A DNA stretch of 56,787 nucleotides from Pseudomonadota bacterium (GTDB taxonomy: Bacteria > Pseudomonadota > Alphaproteobacteria > Rhizobiales > Phreatobacteraceae): NCBI GenBank assembly GCA_020161695.1, contig JAIUOO010000028.1, forward strand, positions 1 to 56,787, read 5' to 3'. The first letter of the stretch is position 1. The number at the start of each line of letters is the position of its first letter. Positions 26,167-33,552 of this stretch are shown one piece after another. The notes beneath the pieces were generated by a model. The model did no database searches. It was not told the origin of the DNA and saw only the letters and a program-made list of their open reading frames with translations. The translations under genes and the position numbers were made by a program.

Positions 26167-26439
26167 TCAGCGACGGGTCGGCTCGCAGTAGCGGCCGCGG
26201 AACAGCTCGTAGCCGCAGTTCATTTCGCGGGCCTGCGGGGCGTTGCCGCCGCGGGTCGGGCCGCCCGGAACCGTGGCGTGAGTGACCGGCGCTTCGACGG
26301 TTGCGGCGATGTCGCTGGCACCGCCACCGCCGCCGCCACCGCCGCCGCCGGCGGCCTGGGCGTTGGCGAGGCCGGTGAAGGCCGAGCCGAGGGCGAGAGC
26401 GAGAGCGCCGGTGAGCGCGAACTTGCGGAAGTTGGTCAT
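26167..26439 (-). CDS. Small secreted poly-glycine protein (paralogue 1)
   Basis: A 90-residue protein with a signal peptide (FALTGALALALGSAFTGLANA). An uninterrupted run of ten Gly follows, then a Pro/Gly/Thr linker and a C-terminal motif NCGYELFRGRYCEPTRR with two Cys. The motif aligns with NCRYEVYNVTRECERVRRYW of the protein at 49757-50026 (N-C-x-Y-E-[LV]-[FY]...C-E..R-R). Both genes carry the TGAACC-N16-CGAC promoter and end in a strong hairpin. The mature protein is about 64 residues, likely disulfide-linked in the periplasm or outside the cell. I do not recognise a named family. It is convergent with the sigma-protease operon. Confidence 0.75.
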   Translation of the reverse strand: MTNFRKFALTGALALALGSAFTGLANAQAAGGGGGGGGGGASDIAATVEAPVTHATVPGGPTRGGNAPQAREMNCGYELFRGRYCEPTRR

Positions 26440-26494
26440 GGTCTGGGTCCTCGTCGTGAGTGCCGCAGGCTCCTTGCCCCGGCTATGACCATGG

Positions 26495-26520
26495 GTCGCG
26501 GCAACCTCCGGTTCGGTTCA
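26495..26520 (-). promoter_or_regulatory. Predicted ECF-sigma promoter of poly-Gly paralogue 1 (site 2)
   Basis: Minus strand: TGAACC at 26520-26515 and CGAC at 26498-26495, again separated by 16 bases and preceded by GT (GTTGAACC). It lies 56 bases upstream of the ATG at 26439. It is identical in both boxes and spacing to sites 22388-22413 and 49670-49695. Confidence 0.75.
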
Positions 26521-26558
26521 ACGAGGCCTGCCGCAATCTCGCCGTGCGGACGCCTTGG

Positions 26559-28736
26559 TTAAAGGAAGCTTTGCGGATCGACGTCGATTTCGAGCCGGAC
26601 ATTGCCGCGCGGAGCCTCGACCCGCGACAGCCAGCCCCGCATCCACCCCGACAGGTCGAAGGCCCGCGCCGAGCGCGCCAGCAGCCGGACCCGGTGCCGA
26701 CCTCTCACCAGCGCGAGCGGCGCCTCGGCCGGGCCGAGCACCTGAACATCGCTGCTCGGCGGGGCGGAACGGACAAGCGCGCGCGCATAGGCAAAGGCAT
26801 CCGCCTGCGCCTCCGCCGACACGACCAGCGCCGCGAGCCGGCCGAAGGGCGGCAGGCGTGCTTCTTCCCGCATGGCGATCTCGGCGGCGTAGAAGCCCTC
26901 GCGGTCGCTGCGGACGATCGCGCGGATGATCGGATGGTCCGGCTGGTGGGTCTGGATCAGCGCGCGCGAACCGTCCTTGGCGCGGCCCGCGCGGCCGACC
27001 ACCTGCTGGAGCAACTGGAACGTGCGCTCGCCCGCGCGCGGATCGCTGTTCGACAATCCGAGATCGGCATCGATGACGCCGACCAGCGCCAGATGCGGGA
27101 AATTGTGCCCCTTGGCGACGAGCTGCGTGCCGATGACGATATCGGCCTCGCCGCGCGCCACCGCCTCGATCTCCTGCCGGATGCGCTCGATGCCGCCGGC
27201 CATGTCGGAGGACAGGACCAGCAGCCGCGAGTCCGGGAACAGCGTCGCGCATTCCTCGGCGAGCCGCTCCACACCGGGACCGCAGGCGACGAAGCTGTCG
27301 ACCGCCTCGCATTTCGGGCAATGATCGGGCGGCGGCATGTTGAAGCCGCAATGGTGGCAGACCAGCCGGCGGCGGAAGCGGTGGTCGACCAGCCAGGCCG
27401 AGCAGTTCGGGCACTGCACACGCTCGCCGCAGGTGCGGCACAGCGTCAGCGGCGCATAGCCGCGCCGGTTGAGGAACAGCAGCGATTGCTCGCCGGCCTC
27501 CTTGGTCTCGCGGATCGCGGCTTCGAGCGCAGGCGCGATCCAGCGTCCGCGCGCGGGGCCGGCGGTCCTGAGGTCGACGGTGGCGATCTTCGGCATCTCC
27601 CGGCCGCCGAAGCGCTCGGGCAGGACGAGCCGGGCATAGCGGCCCTTGTCGGCATTGACGCGGCTCTCGACCGACGGCGTCGCCGAGGCGAGGACCACGG
27701 GGATGTCGTGCAGGCGCGCGCGCACGACCGCCATGTCCCGCGCATGATAGTGGACGCCGTCATCCTGCTTGTAGGCGCCTTCGTGCTCCTCATCGACGAT
27801 CACCAGGCCGAGATCCGCAAAGGGCAGGAACAGCGCCGAGCGCGCGCCGATCACCACCGGCACCTCGCCCGCCGCGACGCCGGTCCAGACCCGGCCGCGC
27901 CGGGTCGCGCCGACACCGGAATGCCAGGCGGCCGGGCGATGGCCGAAACGCTCGGCGAAGCGGTCGAGGAACTGCGTGGTCAGCGCGATCTCGGGAACGA
28001 GGATCAGCGACTGCCGGTTCTGCCCGAGCGCCTCGGCTACGGCCTCCAGATAGACCTCCGTCTTGCCGGACCCGGTGACGCCGTCGAGCAGGGCGACGCT
28101 GAACGCGCGCGCCGCGACCGCGTCGCGCAGATGCAGGGCGGCTGCCTGCTGCGCCGCGTTGAGCGCCGGTGCCGCATAGTCGGCATCGAGCGGCTCGGCG
28201 ACGGATTCCGCTGGCAGCAGGATCGTCTCCAGCGCGCCTTCATCGACGAGTCCGTCGATCACGCCGCCCGAGACGCCCGCCTCGCGGGCGGCCTCGCCCT
28301 TGGCGCGCGCGAGGCCGTCGGCCAGCGCCGCCAGCACCTTCCGGCGGGCAGGGGTCATCCGCCCTGGCTGCGCCTCGGTGATCCGGACGCCGATGCGCGG
28401 TTTCGGGGGAGCGAGATCGTCGGGATGGCGCAGCGCCATGCGCAGCACCATGCCGCGCTGGGCCAGCGTGTAGTCGGCGATCCAGTCGCAGAGCTGGCGC
28501 ACGGCATGGGGCACGGCCGTGCTGTCATAGCGGTAGGCGATGTCCTTCAGTCGGTTGTGCGAGACGCCGCCCGGCTGGTCGCGCAGCGCCCAGACGGCCC
28601 CGAGCGCCGTGCGGGGGCCGAGTGGCACGGCCACGACGTCGCCCGGCGCGAGCTCCATCCCGTCCGGGATACGGTAGCTGTAGGGCCGGTCGACGGCGAC
28701 CGGAATCAGCACGTCGGCGTAGCGGGGAGGGTTCAT
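26559..28736 (-). CDS. priA: Primosomal protein N' (replication restart helicase PriA)
   Basis: A 725-residue helicase that reloads the replisome at stalled forks. The N-terminal 3'-DNA-binding domain starts at YADVLIPVAVDRPYSYRIPD. The helicase core has Walker A LDGVTGSGKTEVYLEA, Walker B VIVDEEHEGAYKQDD, and motifs LASATPSVES and VVGRAGR. The zinc-binding insertion has paired cysteines CRTCGERVQCPNC and CHHCGFNMPPPDHCPKC. Length is normal for PriA. xerC lies a little over 1 kb away on the opposite strand, as in related genomes. Confidence 0.97.
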   Translation of the reverse strand: MNPPRYADVLIPVAVDRPYSYRIPDGMELAPGDVVAVPLGPRTALGAVWALRDQPGGVSHNRLKDIAYRYDSTAVPHAVRQLCDWIADYTLAQRGMVLRMALRHPDDLAPPKPRIGVRITEAQPGRMTPARRKVLAALADGLARAKGEAAREAGVSGGVIDGLVDEGALETILLPAESVAEPLDADYAAPALNAAQQAAALHLRDAVAARAFSVALLDGVTGSGKTEVYLEAVAEALGQNRQSLILVPEIALTTQFLDRFAERFGHRPAAWHSGVGATRRGRVWTGVAAGEVPVVIGARSALFLPFADLGLVIVDEEHEGAYKQDDGVHYHARDMAVVRARLHDIPVVLASATPSVESRVNADKGRYARLVLPERFGGREMPKIATVDLRTAGPARGRWIAPALEAAIRETKEAGEQSLLFLNRRGYAPLTLCRTCGERVQCPNCSAWLVDHRFRRRLVCHHCGFNMPPPDHCPKCEAVDSFVACGPGVERLAEECATLFPDSRLLVLSSDMAGGIERIRQEIEAVARGEADIVIGTQLVAKGHNFPHLALVGVIDADLGLSNSDPRAGERTFQLLQQVVGRAGRAKDGSRALIQTHQPDHPIIRAIVRSDREGFYAAEIAMREEARLPPFGRLAALVVSAEAQADAFAYARALVRSAPPSSDVQVLGPAEAPLALVRGRHRVRLLARSARAFDLSGWMRGWLSRVEAPRGNVRLEIDVDPQSFL

Positions 28737-28974
28737 GCCGATGGCCTAGCGCGCGGCGCGCGCCAAGGGAATGCCGGTGATGCAGATCAAAGATCACGTG
28801 AGCGGAATCCGGGCCAGCGGCATTTGGAATGGCGGCGCGGAGCTTTGCGGCGTTTTCTACAACGACTCTAATGTGCTGGCTCTTGATTGAATTTGAACGG
28901 GACCCGAATTAAAAAGCTGACAGATGCGGTCAACAAAGGCGATCAGCCCCGTTGCGCCGCGCCGAGGGCCCGCA

Positions 28975-29220
28975 GTGATCGTTTGCCATTGCAATGTGCT
29001 GAGTGACCATGACATCCGGGCTTGCCTTGGTGACGGTCCGGAATGTCCGAAAGTGGTGGGTGAGGTCTATGCCTGCCTCGGCTGCAGCCCGAACTGTGGC
29101 CGCTGCGCCCGCACCATCCGCGCCATCATGCGCGAGGCCGGCGCCGATTCCGCCTGCAAGACCTGCCCGATGGGCGCCTGCGCGCACCATGAGGTCGAGC
29201 ATCTCGTCGCGGCCGAATAG
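28975..29220 (+). CDS. bfd: Bacterioferritin-associated ferredoxin
   Basis: An 81-residue [2Fe-2S] protein that reduces ferric iron in bacterioferritin so that it can be released. The GTG at 28975 gives VIVCHCNVLSDHDIRACLGD; GAGGGCC lies upstream. The cluster-binding cysteines are C-H-C near the start and CLGCSPNCGRC in the middle (pattern CxC-x31-34-CxxC in the BFD fold). Two further cysteines (CKTCPMGACAHH) are in a C-terminal extension not usual for the short E. coli form. bfr follows on the same strand. The 238-base gap before it holds an AT-rich stretch, but I see no clear iron box there. Confidence 0.88.
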   Translation: MIVCHCNVLSDHDIRACLGDGPECPKVVGEVYACLGCSPNCGRCARTIRAIMREAGADSACKTCPMGACAHHEVEHLVAAE

Positions 29221-29299
29221 GCGGGACAACTGATCCGACAATCGGCACAATGTGCCCTGCGACCTCTCCCGGCACAGGTCGAACGCGCTTGCTTCCATA

Positions 29300-29316
29300 T
29301 CTAGAATGATTTTAAA
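29300..29316 (+). promoter_or_regulatory. Irr/ICE-like iron control element before bfr
   Basis: TCTAGAATGATTTTAAA is an interrupted palindrome that departs by two bases from the symmetrical form TTTAGAAT-N-ATTCTAAA reported for rhizobial iron control elements bound by Irr. It lies 49 bases upstream of the bfr ATG in a GC-rich background. bfr and bfd are known Irr targets in rhizobia. The assignment is by eye. Confidence 0.5.
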
Positions 29317-29364
29317 CTGGCGTCGGGTCGCAGGACCCTAGCGGAATTGCCAGCGGAGGCGGCT

Positions 29365-29856
29365 ATGAAGGGCGACAAGAAGGTCATCGAATATCTCAAC
29401 AAGGGCCTCAGGAGCGAACTCACCGCGGTCAGCCAGTACTGGCTCCACTACCGCATGCTGGACAATTGGGGGTTCAACGACCTCGCGAAGTACTGGCGCA
29501 AGGAATCCATCGAGGAGATGGTTCACGCCGACAAATTCATCGACCGGATTCTGTTTCTGGAAGGTCACCCGAACCTGCAGGTGCTCGATCCGCTGGAGAT
29601 CGGCCAGACCGTGAAGGAGATCATCGGCTGCGACCTGAAGGCCGAGATCGGCGCGCGCAAGCTCTATCAGGAGGCCGCCTCCTATTGCGAGACGGTGAAG
29701 GACTATCCCTCGCGCGACCTGTTCATCGAGCTGATGAGCGACGAGGAAGGCCATATCGACTTCCTGGAGACGCAGCTCGAGGTCATCAAGACCATCGGCG
29801 AGCAGCTCTACATCCAGAAGCACATGGGCGATCTCGGCAAGGGCGGCGCCGACTGA
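29365..29856 (+). CDS. bfr: Bacterioferritin
   Basis: A 163-residue haem-containing iron-storage protein forming a 24-subunit cage. The ATG at 29365 follows GGAGGC and gives MKGDKKVIEYLNKGLRSELT. Ferroxidase ligands are in place: Glu18, Glu51 and His54 (SIEEMVHADKFIDR), then Glu of KAEIGARKLYQEA and the SDEEGHIDFLETQ motif. Met52, the axial haem ligand, is present. The preceding bfd gene probably supplies the reductant for iron release. Confidence 0.96.
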   Translation: MKGDKKVIEYLNKGLRSELTAVSQYWLHYRMLDNWGFNDLAKYWRKESIEEMVHADKFIDRILFLEGHPNLQVLDPLEIGQTVKEIIGCDLKAEIGARKLYQEAASYCETVKDYPSRDLFIELMSDEEGHIDFLETQLEVIKTIGEQLYIQKHMGDLGKGGAD

Positions 29857-29897
29857 CCGTTCACGCCATGTGAACCGGGCCATGGCAGGCTGATGCC

Positions 29898-30866
29898 ATG
29901 GCCGCTTTCGACCTTCCCGCCGACGCGCTCGTCCCCGGCGCCGCATCCGACACGGTGACGGCGATGGGCCGCTGGCTGCGCCATCTCGGCGCCGAGCGGC
30001 GGCTCTCCCCCAAGACGCTCGAGGCCTATGGCCGCGACGTTCGCGTCTTCCTGGGCTTTCTCTCCGGACATAATGGCGAAGCCGTCTCGCTCAAGGCGAT
30101 GGGCGAGGCCGCGCCGCGCGACGTGCGCGCCTTCATGGCCAGGCGCCGGGCGGACGGGCTGGATGCCCGCTCCATCGGGCGGGCGCTGGCGGCGGTGCGC
30201 TCCTTCACGCGCTTCCTGGAGCGGGAGGGCGAGGGCCGCATGGCCGCCTTCTCCGCCGTCCGCACGCCGAAGGCGGCGCGTCGCCTGCCGCGCCCGCTGA
30301 ACGTTGCCGCCGCGCGCCGGGTGGCCTCGGCCGGCACGCGCGAGCATGACGATGCGGAGCTCTGGGTCATCGCGCGCGATGCCGCCGTGCTGGCATTGCT
30401 CTACGGCTCGGGCCTGCGTATTTCCGAGGCCCTCGGGCTCCGCCAGAAGGATGCGCCGCTGCCGGGAGGACCGGGGCAGGTCACGGTGCTCGGCAAGGGC
30501 GCCAAGGTCCGGCAGGTGCCGGTCATCGCGAAGGTCGCCGATGCCATCGCGGACTATCGTCGCCTCTGCCCCTTCGCGCGCGGCGCGGACGACCCGCTCT
30601 TCGTCGGCGTGAAGGGCGGGCCGCTGTCGCCGCGCATCATCCAACTCGCCATGCAGCGTCTGCGCGGCGCGCTCGGCCTGCCCGAAACGGCGACGCCGCA
30701 CGCGCTGCGCCATTCCTTCGCGACGCATCTGCTCGGACGGGGCGGCGACCTGCGCTCGATACAGGAATTGCTTGGCCACGCCTCGCTATCGACGACGCAG
30801 ATCTATACCGAGGTCGATACGGCGGCGCTGCTGCGCGTCTATGAGAGTGCCCATCCAAGGGCCTGA
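29898..30866 (+). CDS. xerC: Tyrosine recombinase XerC
   Basis: A 322-residue site-specific recombinase that resolves chromosome dimers at dif together with XerD. The N-terminal SAM-like domain includes RWLRHLGAERRLSPKTLEAY. The catalytic residues are visible: Arg in YGSGLRISEALGL, Lys in LGKGAKVRQVPV, His-x-x-Arg in PHALRHSFATHLL, His in LLGHASLSTTQ, and the nucleophile Tyr in QIYTEVD. It lies opposite priA, which is frequent in Hyphomicrobiales and argues for XerC rather than an integrase of a mobile element. No att-like repeats are seen. Confidence 0.92.
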   Translation: MAAFDLPADALVPGAASDTVTAMGRWLRHLGAERRLSPKTLEAYGRDVRVFLGFLSGHNGEAVSLKAMGEAAPRDVRAFMARRRADGLDARSIGRALAAVRSFTRFLEREGEGRMAAFSAVRTPKAARRLPRPLNVAAARRVASAGTREHDDAELWVIARDAAVLALLYGSGLRISEALGLRQKDAPLPGGPGQVTVLGKGAKVRQVPVIAKVADAIADYRRLCPFARGADDPLFVGVKGGPLSPRIIQLAMQRLRGALGLPETATPHALRHSFATHLLGRGGDLRSIQELLGHASLSTTQIYTEVDTAALLRVYESAHPRA

Positions 30867-30872
30867 GAGGGT

Positions 30873-31427
30873 TCAGGCGCTGGCCGGCGCACTGGTCGCA
30901 CGCATCCGCTCGCGTCGCGAGCGGCGGAAGCGCAGCAGGAGGCGCAGTGCGCGGTTCGGCCGACCGCCGCTCAGGATGCGCGTGACGCGCCGGATGCGCT
31001 CCTTGATCGGGTCGATGTGATGATGCGCCCAGGCGAGCCAGCGCAGCCAGTGCTCGTAAGCCCAGACGAACAGCGGAATCTGCATCAGCTTCGGCTTGCA
31101 GGCGTCGAACAGGAAGGCCGCGCTGCCGACGCCGACCACCTTGGCGAGGAAGAACACGCCGCCGCCGAGGATCAGATGGCCGCGCGCGATCAGCGCTAGC
31201 GCCGCCAGCTTGAACGGGAACAGCAGGATGGCCGGAATGGCGAAGACCGCGAGCGTCGCATAGGGCGGCAGGCGCTGGATGCCGTCGTGAATAGCCTGTT
31301 TCAGCGCCTTGAGCGGCAGGATATCGACGAAGCGGGCGATGATCGGCCCGACGCGCTCCCAGATCCACGTCTCCAGGAGGATGACGAGGGCGGCAAGGAC
31401 GATGAAGGGGCGGACGAGGCGGCGCAT
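30873..31427 (-). CDS. Conserved integral membrane protein
   Basis: A 184-residue protein with hydrophobic segments at about 7-25 (VIVLAALVILLETWIW region), 57-85 (TLAVFAIPAILLFPFKLAAL) and 87-110 (LGGGVFFLAKVVGVGSAAFL). The cytoplasmic tail is strongly basic (RRVTRILSGG, RLLLRFRRSRRERMR). There is a His cluster, WAHHHIDPIKERI, before it. I believe similar proteins of unknown function occur widely in Hyphomicrobiales. It converges on xerC with a six-base gap. Confidence 0.7.
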   Translation of the reverse strand: MRRLVRPFIVLAALVILLETWIWERVGPIIARFVDILPLKALKQAIHDGIQRLPPYATLAVFAIPAILLFPFKLAALALIARGHLILGGGVFFLAKVVGVGSAAFLFDACKPKLMQIPLFVWAYEHWLRWLAWAHHHIDPIKERIRRVTRILSGGRPNRALRLLLRFRRSRRERMRATSAPASA

Positions 31428-31516
31428 GGCGGCTCCGGTAGCGGATGCAGCCTATATCGCCGTCTCAATATGTCGCGTTGACGGCGGCGGCGAGGCCGGA
31501 GCGTTTCCGTGCCGCG

Positions 31517-33217
31517 TCAGTCCTTCAGCGACCAGATCGCCGCCTCGGAGATGAGGTGGTCGACGCGCTTTTCCCGCAGCGCGCGCAGGGCTTCCTCCGG
31601 CTTGTTGATGATCGGCTCCTCGTGGACGTTGAACGAGGTGTTGATCACGGCGGGGATGCCGGTGCGTCGCTCATAGGCGGCGATCACGTCGTAATAGACC
31701 GGGTTCTGGTCGCGGTGGATGAGCTGCGGCCGCGCCGTGCCGTCGACATGGACGCAGGCCGGGATGCGCTCGCGCCATTCCGGCTTCACGTTGCAGGTCA
31801 CCGTCATGAAGTTCGCGGTGTAGGCGAGCTCGTCCGGCAGGTCGAACAGGTCCTTGGCGCGCTCGGCGAGGACGACGGGCGCGAAGGGCATGAAATCGGT
31901 GCGGTCGAGGCGCTTGTTCAGCCAGTCGTTGATGGTGCGGTCGACGGCGCTGGCCATGATCGAGCGCGCGCCGAGGGCCCGCGGCCCGTATTCCATACGG
32001 CCGAGATAGGTGCCGACCGTCTCACCCGCGACGATCAGGTCGGCGGCTTCCTCCACGGCGCTGGCCACCGGGCGCTTGACGGCGCCGGACGAGAAGACCG
32101 GCTCGACATCGGCCGAGTAGTCGCGGCCGCGATAGACGGTCGAGAGCCGCTCGCGGTGTCGGAGCCAGGTGTCGAGCCCGTCGCGCTCCAGCAGGAATTC
32201 CAGAACGCCGCCATCGGCCTCGCCCTGGTCGGACATGGCGGGATAGACGAAGACCTCGTCGAGGTCGAAGCGCTCGGCGATCCGCTGGGTCAGCTTCACA
32301 TTGGCGAAGACGCCGCCGGACAGGCCGAGATTGCGGACCGGATGCCGCGCCAGCATCTTCGCCAGCGCCGCCAGCGTCACCGTCTCCAGCGTCTGCTGGA
32401 CGCTTGCCGCCATGTCTTCGCGGGCCGTCTTCTTCGCGAGGCCGTTGACCAGCATGCGGATGCGCCAGCGCGGCAGCGAACAGTGAATCTGGCCGTCGTC
32501 GGAGACGGCGTAGAGGCTGGTCAACCGCTCCGCGTGGACAGGCTTGCCATAGGCGGCGAGCCCCAGAACCTTGCCCTCGTGGCGCAGCGACCGGAAACCG
32601 AGCGCCTCCGTGACATAGGCGTAGAGTTTGCCGAGGCTGTCGCCGGGGCGCTGCGGCACGCGGCGGGCAAGCGTGTCGGCCTCGCCGCCGAACAGGTCGA
32701 TCAGCCGGCCGTCCTTCAGCACGCGGGCGGAATAGAAGATGTCGTCGCCGCCGCCGTCGGAGGTGTAGAGCAGCACGTCGTCGGCCGGCATGTGCGCGAG
32801 GGTCGCCAGCGCATGCGCCTTGTGGTGGTTGTAGAAGAAGGCCTTGGCCGAAGCCGGCCAGCCATGGCGCGCGGCGAAGGCTTGCGTATCGACGAGATCG
32901 GCCAGCGACTGCACCTTGCCCGCACGCAGCGGCGCGATCGGATCGAGCTTTTTGACCGGGAGCAGTCCGCCGAAGGGCAGGGCGGAGCGGCGGACGTCCG
33001 CCACCGGATAGCGCATGCGCGGATAGGCGACGGCCTCGATGGCGCTGGCCTTCAGACCCGCATGGGCAAGGCATTCCGCGACCGCTTCGGCCGGAAAGCG
33101 ATAGCCGTCGGTCTTGATGCGCGTCGCGCGCTCGAGCGCCACCGAGGCGATGCAGCGGTAGTCGTCGTAGAGGGCCGCGCAGGCGTCGTGCGACTGGTAG
33201 AAGCCGAGGATGATCAA
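31517..33217 (-). CDS. Carbamoyltransferase (NodU/CmcH family)
   Basis: A 566-residue enzyme of the NodU/CmcH/TobZ family, which transfers a carbamoyl group from carbamoyl phosphate, via carbamoyl-AMP, to a hydroxyl of a sugar or secondary metabolite. The N-terminal Kae1-like domain has ILGFYQSHDACAALYDD, NHHKAHALATLAH, SDGGGDDIFY and LSGGVFANVKLTQRI. The C-terminal domain has GRMEYGPRALGARSIMASA, RTDFMPFAPVVL and INTSFNVHEEPIINKPEEA. All motifs look intact. No glycosyltransferase or biosynthetic cluster surrounds it, so the acceptor is unknown; cell-surface polysaccharide is one guess. Confidence 0.93.
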   Translation of the reverse strand: MIILGFYQSHDACAALYDDYRCIASVALERATRIKTDGYRFPAEAVAECLAHAGLKASAIEAVAYPRMRYPVADVRRSALPFGGLLPVKKLDPIAPLRAGKVQSLADLVDTQAFAARHGWPASAKAFFYNHHKAHALATLAHMPADDVLLYTSDGGGDDIFYSARVLKDGRLIDLFGGEADTLARRVPQRPGDSLGKLYAYVTEALGFRSLRHEGKVLGLAAYGKPVHAERLTSLYAVSDDGQIHCSLPRWRIRMLVNGLAKKTAREDMAASVQQTLETVTLAALAKMLARHPVRNLGLSGGVFANVKLTQRIAERFDLDEVFVYPAMSDQGEADGGVLEFLLERDGLDTWLRHRERLSTVYRGRDYSADVEPVFSSGAVKRPVASAVEEAADLIVAGETVGTYLGRMEYGPRALGARSIMASAVDRTINDWLNKRLDRTDFMPFAPVVLAERAKDLFDLPDELAYTANFMTVTCNVKPEWRERIPACVHVDGTARPQLIHRDQNPVYYDVIAAYERRTGIPAVINTSFNVHEEPIINKPEEALRALREKRVDHLISEAAIWSLKD

Positions 33218-33317
33218 GTGCGGCCTTCCGATCTTCGCAAATGCCGGAGGCCGCGCATGTGCAGGCTCAGGCGGCTGCCGTCAACCCGAGAGCGGCATCA
33301 ACATGTCCGGAACGGTC

Positions 33318-33527
33318 TCAGGGGCGGCCGCCGCCGGGGCCTTTTCCGCCGGTTCCGTGGCTCGCATGGGAGCCGTTTGCCGGGCCTCGCCGCCATGTTT
33401 CTGCGAAGCCCTTCGGGTCACGTCGCCAGCGGACGAACCAGACGACGCCGATGACGGCGATCAGCAGCGCCGCCGTCATCGCCCAGCCGCCGAAAGCGTC
33501 CCAGTCGATGGCGCTCGCCGGTTCCAA
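33318..33527 (-). CDS. Small single-pass membrane protein
   Basis: A possible 69-residue protein starting at TTG (33527, GAAGG upstream), with one hydrophobic helix at about 15-33 (WAMTAALLIAVIGVVWFVRW), a basic cytoplasmic boundary (RWRRDP) and a Gly-rich end. It lies 25 bases after sdhA on the same strand, where sdhB is often found. No homology is recognised. It might be an accessory of the sdh operon or a chance frame. Confidence 0.45.
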   Translation of the reverse strand: MEPASAIDWDAFGGWAMTAALLIAVIGVVWFVRWRRDPKGFAETWRRGPANGSHASHGTGGKGPGGGRP

Positions 33528-33552
33528 GAGTGCCTTCAGTCCAGACGGGACC

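Noticed and set aside
26460..28871. An 800-codon plus-strand frame opposite priA.
   Set aside because: priA on the minus strand has all helicase and zinc motifs; the opposite frame is low-complexity and motif-free.
29898..30866. The tyrosine recombinase was considered as an integrase of a mobile element.
   Set aside because: It has XerC length and motifs, lies opposite priA as in relatives, and there is no tRNA or att-type direct repeat nearby.
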